Positions 31,023-35,809 of a stretch of 35,809 nt of DNA are shown here, one piece after another; position 1 is the first letter of the stretch; each line of letters begins with the position of its first letter. The notes below the pieces were generated by a model. The model was not told the DNA's origin. It saw nothing but the letters and a program-made list of their open reading frames with translations, and made no database searches. The DNA is from DASRCB01 sp035653295 (lineage in GTDB: Bacteria > Acidobacteriota > Terriglobia > Bryobacterales > Bryobacteraceae). The stretch covers positions 1 to 35,809 of the forward strand of contig DASRCB010000226.1 of the NCBI GenBank assembly GCA_035653295.1. Direction: 5' to 3'. The translations under genes and the position numbers were made by a program.

Positions 31023-31979
31023 ATGCGGGTGAGAATCCTCTATCACGACCACTGTTTCGACGGCGCGGCATCGGCCGCGTACTTCAGCAGGTTCTTCGAA
31101 GCCCGCTACGACGCCCAGGCCAGGTTCGAGTACACCGGGCTGGCGCACACGGCTTCGCAGCTGTTCGACGACGCGATGTTCGACGGCGACGTGAACGCCA
31201 TCGTCGACTTCAAATACTCCACGGATCCTCGGCTGGACTGGTGGTTCGACCATCATCAAAGCGCGTTCCTGAGTGCGGAGGACGCGGAACACTACAAGCA
31301 CGACCACAGCGGCCAAAAACTGTACGATCCCGCCTATCGCTCCTGCACGCGCTTCATCGCCGACATGACCCGGGAACGGTTCGGCTATGATGGCGACGGC
31401 CTCGAGGAGCTGGTGCACTGGGCCGACATCGTTGATGGCGCGCAGTACGAGAGCGCGGCCGAGGCGGTGGAGATGCGCAGTCCGGCGGCGCGGCTGACGC
31501 TGGTGATCGAAGGGGTGAAGGGCTCCGAGGTAGTTCAGAACATCATCCGCCTGATGCGGCGGCATTCCCTGGAGCAGATCATCGCCGATCCGGTTGTGCA
31601 GCAGACGTGGACGCCTCTGTACGAGCGGCATCTGCGCTCGATTGATGTGATCCGGCAGCGCGCCTCGTGCCGCTCGCACGTGGTCTTTTTCGATCTCACC
31701 GGGCTGGACATGGAGGGGTACAACAAGTTCATTCCGTATTACCTCTATCCCGATTCGATCTACACCGTCTCGGTAAGCACCTCCAGCTTCCGGACGAAGG
31801 TCTCGGTGGGATCGAATCCGTGGGCCCGCCAGGAGCCGGCGCACAACCTCGCCAGTATCTGCGAACGGTATGGTGGCGGGGGACATCCGCGCGTGGGAGC
31901 GATCAGCTTCCCGATTGGCGCGGTGGAAGAGGCGCGGCGCGTCGCCGGCGAAATTCGCGACGAGCTGGCCAATGGCTAA
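31023..31979 (+). CDS. DHH-family phosphoesterase
   Basis: This is a 318-residue cytosolic manganese-dependent phosphoesterase. Motif I is 'LYHDHCFDGAASAAYF' (Asp9, Asp13), motif II is in 'VNAIVDFKYS' (Asp62) and the DHH motif is 'WFDHHQSAF' (76-78). The C-terminal DHHA1-like end 'RYGGGGHPRVGAISFPI' binds substrate. The composition fits nanoRNase/pAp phosphatase-like or cyclic-dinucleotide-related enzymes, but no c-di-AMP phosphodiesterase sensor domains are present and it is not RecJ-sized. The exact substrate is open. It overlaps the next small gene by 8 nt and leads a unit with rph and rdgB, so a role in short-RNA or nucleotide turnover is reasonable. Confidence 0.88.
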   Translation: MRVRILYHDHCFDGAASAAYFSRFFEARYDAQARFEYTGLAHTASQLFDDAMFDGDVNAIVDFKYSTDPRLDWWFDHHQSAFLSAEDAEHYKHDHSGQKLYDPAYRSCTRFIADMTRERFGYDGDGLEELVHWADIVDGAQYESAAEAVEMRSPAARLTLVIEGVKGSEVVQNIIRLMRRHSLEQIIADPVVQQTWTPLYERHLRSIDVIRQRASCRSHVVFFDLTGLDMEGYNKFIPYYLYPDSIYTVSVSTSSFRTKVSVGSNPWARQEPAHNLASICERYGGGGHPRVGAISFPIGAVEEARRVAGEIRDELANG

Positions 31980-32124
31980 ATACAAGGTCCGAAGAGGCCC
32001 GCAGAAACAGCAGAACAAATTCCAGATCAACAAGGCCGCGCTGCCCTGTCTGGTGCTGGTGATCGTGGCCCTGGTGATCATCGCTCTGGTGCTGTACTTC
32101 GCATTCACGGGAGGATCGTCCTAA
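31972..32124 (+). CDS. Small single-pass membrane protein (50 residues)
   Basis: This is a 50-residue protein with a basic head (MAKYKVRRGPQKQQNKFQIN), one membrane helix (ALPCLVLVIVALVIIALVLY) and a short FAFTGGSS tail. The ATG lies 8 nt inside the DHH gene and the TAA shares a base with the rph ATG (TAATG), so translation is coupled on both sides. That tight packing is good evidence for a real gene. The positive-inside rule puts the N-terminus in the cytoplasm. No family is recognised. A membrane tether or regulator for a neighbouring RNA enzyme is possible but unsupported. Confidence 0.75.
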   Translation: MAKYKVRRGPQKQQNKFQINKAALPCLVLVIVALVIIALVLYFAFTGGSS

Positions 32125-32846
32125 TGATTCGTGTCGATCAGCGCCAGGCGGCGGAAATGCGGCCGGTGCGCATCACTCCCAATTACCTGGTCACGGCGGA
32201 AGGTTCGGCGCTGATCGAGCTGGGGAACACGCGGGTCATCTGCACCGCGTCGCTGGAGGAAACCGTTCCCTCCTTTCTGCGCAATTCGGGGAAAGGATGG
32301 ATCACGGCGGAATACGCCATGCTGCCGCGCTCCACGATCACGCGGACGCCGCGCGAAGTGACGAAAGGGCGAACTTCGGGGCGAACGCACGAGATCCAGC
32401 GGCTGATCGGCCGCTCGCTGCGCGCCGTGGTGGATCTGGACCGTCTCGGCGAGCGCAGCGTGTTCATCGACTGCGACGTCATCCAGGCGGACGGAGGGAC
32501 GCGCACGGCGTCGATCACCGGCGCCTACGTCGCGCTGGCGATCGCGATCCGGCGCATGCAGCGGTTCGGCACCCTGAAGACTTCGCCGCTGCGGGATCAT
32601 GTGGCGGCGACCAGCGTAGGGATTGTGGGCGGGACGGCGGTGCTCGACCTCTGCTATGAAGAGGACTCGCGCGCCGACGTGGACATGAACATCGTCATGA
32701 CCGGAGCCGGGCGCTTTGTCGAAGTACAGGCGACGGCGGAGAAAATCCCCTTCGACGATGCCCAGCTCGCGGAACTGCTCGCGCTCGGCAGGAAGGGTGT
32801 GGCGGATCTGATTTCCGCGCAGCGCGCCGCGATCGAAGCGGCATGA
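32124..32846 (+). CDS. rph: Ribonuclease PH
   Basis: This 240-residue phosphate-dependent 3'-exoribonuclease trims tRNA precursors and takes part in rRNA turnover as a hexamer. 'RPVRITPNYLVTAEGSALIE' at the start, 'VICTASLEETVPSFLRNSG', 'KGWITAEYAMLPRSTITRTP', 'GRTHEIQRLIGRSLRAVVD', 'DCDVIQADGGTRTASITGAY' and 'DMNIVMTGAGRFVEVQ' are all present. The phosphate-binding GTR motif (GGTRT) is intact and the length is normal. It is coupled to rdgB by an ATGA overlap, a common arrangement for these two genes. Confidence 0.97.
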   Translation: MIRVDQRQAAEMRPVRITPNYLVTAEGSALIELGNTRVICTASLEETVPSFLRNSGKGWITAEYAMLPRSTITRTPREVTKGRTSGRTHEIQRLIGRSLRAVVDLDRLGERSVFIDCDVIQADGGTRTASITGAYVALAIAIRRMQRFGTLKTSPLRDHVAATSVGIVGGTAVLDLCYEEDSRADVDMNIVMTGAGRFVEVQATAEKIPFDDAQLAELLALGRKGVADLISAQRAAIEAA

Positions 32847-33427
32847 AGCTGTACTGCGCCACAACGAACCCTGGAAAGCTGCGGGAATTCCGCCTGGCGC
32901 TGGAGGCGTGGTTCGACGTGCAGCCCGTGCCTGGACTGGCATCGATTCCCGCGCCGGATGAAACCGGCGACACGTTCGAGCACAACGCCGCGGAGAAGGC
33001 GATTTACTATTCGGCGCATGCGCCCGGGCCGGTGTTCACCGACGACTCGGGGCTGGAGGTGGATGCGCTGGGGGGAGCGCCGGGCGTATTCTCGGCGCGG
33101 TATGCCGGCGCGGGGGCGACCGACGAAGCGAATAACCGGCTCGTGCTGGAGCGGATGCAGGGGGTGGCGGATCGCACCGCGCGATTCGTGTGTGTGATCG
33201 CTCTGGCGCGCGAGGGTCGATTGCTCAGGACGTTTCGGGGAGTCGTGGAAGGCATCCTTACGGACGCTCCGCGGGGGCCGAATGGCTTTGGGTACGATCC
33301 GCTGTTTTTTTACCCTCCGTTTGCGTGCACATTCGGCGAGGCGCCGCTGACGGAAAAGATGAAGGTCAGTCACCGCAGCCGGGCGCTCGCGTCGATGCGG
33401 GACTGGCTGGTTGCCGAGCAGGCCTAA
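32843..33427 (+). CDS. rdgB: XTP/dITP pyrophosphatase (RdgB/HAM1)
   Basis: This is a 194-residue house-cleaning enzyme that hydrolyses dITP, ITP and XTP to monophosphates and keeps deaminated purines out of DNA and RNA. Family signatures are 'LYCATTNPGKLREFRLAL' (binding loop T-N-x-x-K), 'DTFEHNAAEKAIYYSAHA', 'VFTDDSGLEVDALGGAPGVF' (catalytic Asp), 'GVVEGILTDAPRGPNGFGYD' and 'VSHRSRAL'. The length is normal. The ATG overlaps the rph stop (ATGA), and only 13 nt separate it from the convergent GH3 gene, with no terminator visible. Confidence 0.97.
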   Translation: MKLYCATTNPGKLREFRLALEAWFDVQPVPGLASIPAPDETGDTFEHNAAEKAIYYSAHAPGPVFTDDSGLEVDALGGAPGVFSARYAGAGATDEANNRLVLERMQGVADRTARFVCVIALAREGRLLRTFRGVVEGILTDAPRGPNGFGYDPLFFYPPFACTFGEAPLTEKMKVSHRSRALASMRDWLVAEQA

Positions 33428-33440
33428 GGCCCGCTCCTCA

Positions 33441-35621
33441 TCATTCCAGGCGGAATTCGGCGCGGGGGCCGTGAGCAGAGTCCGGTGCGATCCACACCTG
33501 GAACTGGCCGGGCTCGGTGACGAATTCTCCCTTCGCGTTCCAGAAACCAAGGTCCGCGCGCGTGAGAGTGAATTGCACGGTGCGCTTTTCACCGGGCACG
33601 AGTTTGACGCGTTGAAAGCCCTTCAGTTCGCGGACCGGGCGCGTGATGCTGGCGGCAAGCTGGCGGATGTAGAGTTGCGCGGTCTCATCGCCGGCGCGCG
33701 AGCCGGTGTTGGCGATATCGACGGACACCGTGAGGCCGGACATTTTCAGATTGGAATACTGGAATGTGGTGTACGAGAGGCCGTAGCCGAAGGGATACTC
33801 GGGCGTAACGTCTACGTCGATGTAGCGCGATGTATCGCCCTTCGGATCGATCGGTGTTCCGAGCGGGACTCCACGCTCGTCCTCCGACGGCGGGCGGCCG
33901 GTGTTCATGTGATTGTAGTAAACGGGGATCTGGCTGACCGTGCGCGGGAAACTAACGGGCAGCCGGCCGGATGGCGTGGCATCGCCGAACAGCAGCGACG
34001 CGATGGCCGCGCCGCCCATCGTGCCGGGGTGCCAGGCGTAGAGGACGGCGTTCATTTTTTCGGCGGCGGCGTGAAAGGTAAGCGGCCGGCCGGCCATAAT
34101 GACGCCGACGATGGGTTTGCCTGTGGCCGCGATCGCGTCCACCAGTGCGTCCTGTGCGCCCGGCAGGTTCAGGAAGGCGCGCGAGCGAGCCTCGCCGGAG
34201 AGGCCGGCATCTTCGCCCAGGAACATGACAACCGCGTCGGCTGACCGAGCAGCCTGGACCGCCGCGGCGAATCCGGAGCGGCTGTCATCGCGCGGATTTT
34301 GCAGCCCGCGAGCCCATGCAACACGCGACTCGCCGAGCATGCCGCGGAGGGCGGCGAGCGGTGTGCGCACGTCCTCCGGTTTGCCGTCCAGAACCCACGT
34401 CCCCATCTGATCCACGGGGCTGTCGGCGAGCGGTCCGATCACGGCGACACGGCTGAGGGATTTCGAGAGCGGCAGCACGCCGGCGGCGTTCTTCAGCAGC
34501 ACGGCGCTTTCTTCGGCGAGACGGGTGGCGATATCGGAGGAGTTCCGGGAGGTAGCCGCGGCCGGGATCGGACGATCGAAAAGACCGAGCCGGAATTTCA
34601 CGCGCAGGATGTTGGCGACAGCTTCATCGATGAGACGCATATCGACCCGCTTCGCGTCGATCAGCGCCTTGAGGTGGTCGTAATAGGTGGTGCTGACCAT
34701 CTCCATATCCACTCCGCCGAGAACGCCTTTTGCCGCGGCGTCGGCATCATCGGCCGCGTAGCCCCAGTTGATCATCTCGGCGATGGAGTTCCAGTCGCTG
34801 ACCACGAAACCGTCGAAATGCCATTCATCGCGCAGCACATGCCGGAGGGTGAACTCGTTACCGCTCGCCGGAACGCCGTTGAGGTCCTGGAAGGCGCTCA
34901 TGTACGTAGCGGCGCCGGCGTCGCGCGCGGCGCGGAACGGCGGCAGGTAGACATTGCGCAGCAGCACTTCGGGAATCCACGCGGTATTGTAGTCGCGGCC
35001 GCCTTCCGCGGCGCCGTAGCCGACGTAGTGCTTCACACATGCGGCGACCGAGCCTGGCGCGCCCAGTTCGGGTCCCTGAAAGCCACGAACCATGGCGGCC
35101 GCCATCGCGCTGCCGAGGTACGGGTCCTCGCCGGCGCCTTCGGCGATGCGGCCCCAGCGCGGATCGCGGGCGATGTCCACCATCGGTGCGAACACCCAGT
35201 GGATGCCGGTAGCGGATGCTTCGACTGCGGCGACATGCGCGGCCTGCCGCACCAGATCCGGATCCCAGCTTGCAGCCTCTCCGAGGGGGATCGGAAACAC
35301 GGTGCGGAAGCCGTGGATGACATCGCGGCCGAAGATCAGCGGAATGCCCAGCCGGCTTTCCTTCGTCGCAATGCGCTGCGCTTCGATCTTGTCCGAGAGC
35401 GTGCCGGCGTTCAGGTAAGAGCCCCAGCGGCCGCTTCGGATTTCCTGCCGGTCTTTGTCGGAAAGCGGAGAGGCCAGGTTGCTGGACTGCGACATCTGGC
35501 CGAGCTTTTCCTCAATGGTCATCTTCGCGATGAGGTCGTGGATACCGGCCTCGATCTCGGCGGGTGAGGCGGCGAACAGAGGAAGGGACGTAAGTGCGAA
35601 GACGAGCAGGCGGGTGTTCAT
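33441..35621 (-). CDS. bglX: Secreted glycoside hydrolase family 3 beta-glucosidase (BglX-like)
   Basis: This is a 726-residue exo-acting glycosidase, exported by a signal peptide (MNTRLLVFALTSLPLFAASP). The GH3 N-terminal barrel shows 'IAKMTIEEKLGQMSQ', 'PLIFGRDVIHGFRTVFPIPL', 'DPRWGRIAEGAGEDPYLGS' and 'CVKHYVGYGA'. The nucleophile is Asp276 in 'FDGFVVSDWNSIAEM'. The C-terminal alpha/beta sandwich (GVLPLSKSLSRVAVIGPLAD) and a fibronectin III-like domain (YPFGYGLSYTTFQYS ... GDETAQLYIRQ) complete the BglX layout. It probably releases glucose from beta-linked oligosaccharides in the periplasm. TATAGAAT ends 9 nt before its ATG and no Shine-Dalgarno sequence is present. Confidence 0.95.
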   Translation of the reverse strand: MNTRLLVFALTSLPLFAASPAEIEAGIHDLIAKMTIEEKLGQMSQSSNLASPLSDKDRQEIRSGRWGSYLNAGTLSDKIEAQRIATKESRLGIPLIFGRDVIHGFRTVFPIPLGEAASWDPDLVRQAAHVAAVEASATGIHWVFAPMVDIARDPRWGRIAEGAGEDPYLGSAMAAAMVRGFQGPELGAPGSVAACVKHYVGYGAAEGGRDYNTAWIPEVLLRNVYLPPFRAARDAGAATYMSAFQDLNGVPASGNEFTLRHVLRDEWHFDGFVVSDWNSIAEMINWGYAADDADAAAKGVLGGVDMEMVSTTYYDHLKALIDAKRVDMRLIDEAVANILRVKFRLGLFDRPIPAAATSRNSSDIATRLAEESAVLLKNAAGVLPLSKSLSRVAVIGPLADSPVDQMGTWVLDGKPEDVRTPLAALRGMLGESRVAWARGLQNPRDDSRSGFAAAVQAARSADAVVMFLGEDAGLSGEARSRAFLNLPGAQDALVDAIAATGKPIVGVIMAGRPLTFHAAAEKMNAVLYAWHPGTMGGAAIASLLFGDATPSGRLPVSFPRTVSQIPVYYNHMNTGRPPSEDERGVPLGTPIDPKGDTSRYIDVDVTPEYPFGYGLSYTTFQYSNLKMSGLTVSVDIANTGSRAGDETAQLYIRQLAASITRPVRELKGFQRVKLVPGEKRTVQFTLTRADLGFWNAKGEFVTEPGQFQVWIAPDSAHGPRAEFRLE

Positions 35622-35630
35622 GAAGCCACG

Positions 35631-35638
35631 ATTCTATA
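35631..35638 (-). promoter_or_regulatory. -10-like box TATAGAAT next to the GH3 start
   Basis: On the minus strand TATAGAATCG precedes the ATG (35621), with the box ending 9 nt upstream. It is identical over ten bases to the box before the ATPase gene at 20855. Transcription would begin about 2-3 nt before the ATG, an almost leaderless message. Confidence 0.4.
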
Positions 35639-35721
35639 GCAGCAGCGAGGTTCCGGATGTGAGCATCGGATCAACGGCGCTTAACTGTCCGTTGCGGTTC
35701 AGAACCGAGCGGGCTTGCCGC

Positions 35722-35809
35722 TCAGCTCAACAACTGCCGCCCACTCTCGCACGGAGACGCCGCCCGCGCCGCTTCTATTTCGCTGATGAGATCGCTGTAC
35801 ACAACAGGC
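35722..35809 (-). CDS. Probable C-terminal end of a minus-strand gene (cut by window edge)
   Basis: One minus-strand frame is open from the window end to TGA 35724-35722 and reads 'PVVYSDLISEIEAARAASP' then CESGRQLLS, with GC-rich third positions. A second frame ends later with 'REWAAVVELSGKPARF', but its earlier codons are unlike the neighbourhood. GAGCGG-N5-CCGCTC (35707-35723) forms a hairpin at the stop. Only 28 residues are visible, so no function can be given. The 35639-35721 gap shows nothing else. Confidence 0.35.
   Translation of the reverse strand, partial: PVVYSDLISEIEAARAASPCESGRQLLS

Noticed and set aside
1..35809. tRNA, rRNA, insertion sequences, integrases or phage genes
   Set aside because: I looked in all gaps and found no cloverleaf, rRNA stretch, transposase or terminal inverted repeats.

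Overview
The window is GC-rich, densely packed, chromosomal-looking DNA. It most resembles an Acidobacteriota genome of the Bryobacterales/Solibacter type. Pointers are two secreted proteins with the VWFA-related domain that is expanded in Acidobacteria (left edge and 27529-30117), a dnaK-dnaJ-hspR cluster, the hopanoid side-chain genes hpnI/hpnJ, and many secreted orphans of the kind common there. This placement is inferred from gene content only; no rRNA or tRNA gene is visible.

Layout. 1-1379 (minus): a partial VWFA-related protein and an orphan molybdate-binding protein ModA. 1325-5011 (plus): the heat-shock operon dnaK-dnaJ-hspR, with a clear sigma70-type promoter whose -35 box lies inside a degenerate HspR-type (HAIR-like) repeat. 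5012-5260: a convergent gap holding REP-like hairpins. 5261-5835 (minus): a YefM/YoeB toxin-antitoxin locus whose toxin carries a one-base frameshift. 5846-8461 (minus): two exported right-handed beta-helix proteins. 8545-9393 (plus): an HDOD protein, followed by more copies of the 5.1 kb repeat. 9515-11551 (minus): an exported M13 metallopeptidase. 11569-15045 (minus): hpnJ, two half-size DMT transporters and hpnI, joined by three successive 4-nt overlaps. 15154-15933 (minus): an exported LolA-like protein. 16163-20859 (plus): an M50 site-2 protease with a C-terminal CBS-like region, a membrane-anchored hypothetical protein, a glycine-zipper protein, a short-chain reductase and a Tat/lipoprotein beta-propeller. 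20874-22582 (plus): a COG4637-like ATPase overlapping a DUF4276 (TOPRIM-like) gene, a candidate defence pair. 22595-30896 (minus): slipin, VWFA-TPR protein, SPOR protein, lipA, lnt, a DUF885 protein and a 44-residue membrane peptide. 31023-33427 (plus): DHH phosphoesterase, a 50-residue membrane protein, rph and rdgB. 33441-35621 (minus): a secreted GH3 beta-glucosidase. 35722-35809: the probable tail of another minus-strand gene.

How the genes work together. The chaperone operon should be autoregulated by HspR with DnaK as co-repressor. hpnI and hpnJ act on bacteriohopanetetrol; the ArnE/ArnF-like pair locked between them is a reasonable candidate for flipping the decorated hopanoid, and is the most interesting hypothesis here. 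The ATPase/DUF4276 pair is the second. lipA and lnt are housekeeping genes for cofactor and lipoprotein maturation, sharing a unit with envelope proteins. rph and rdgB form a typical RNA-processing and nucleotide-sanitation pair. Many starts are set by ATGA, GTGA or TTGA overlaps. Several unlinked genes have a -10-like box only 7-13 nt before the start codon and no Shine-Dalgarno sequence, suggesting very short or absent leaders.
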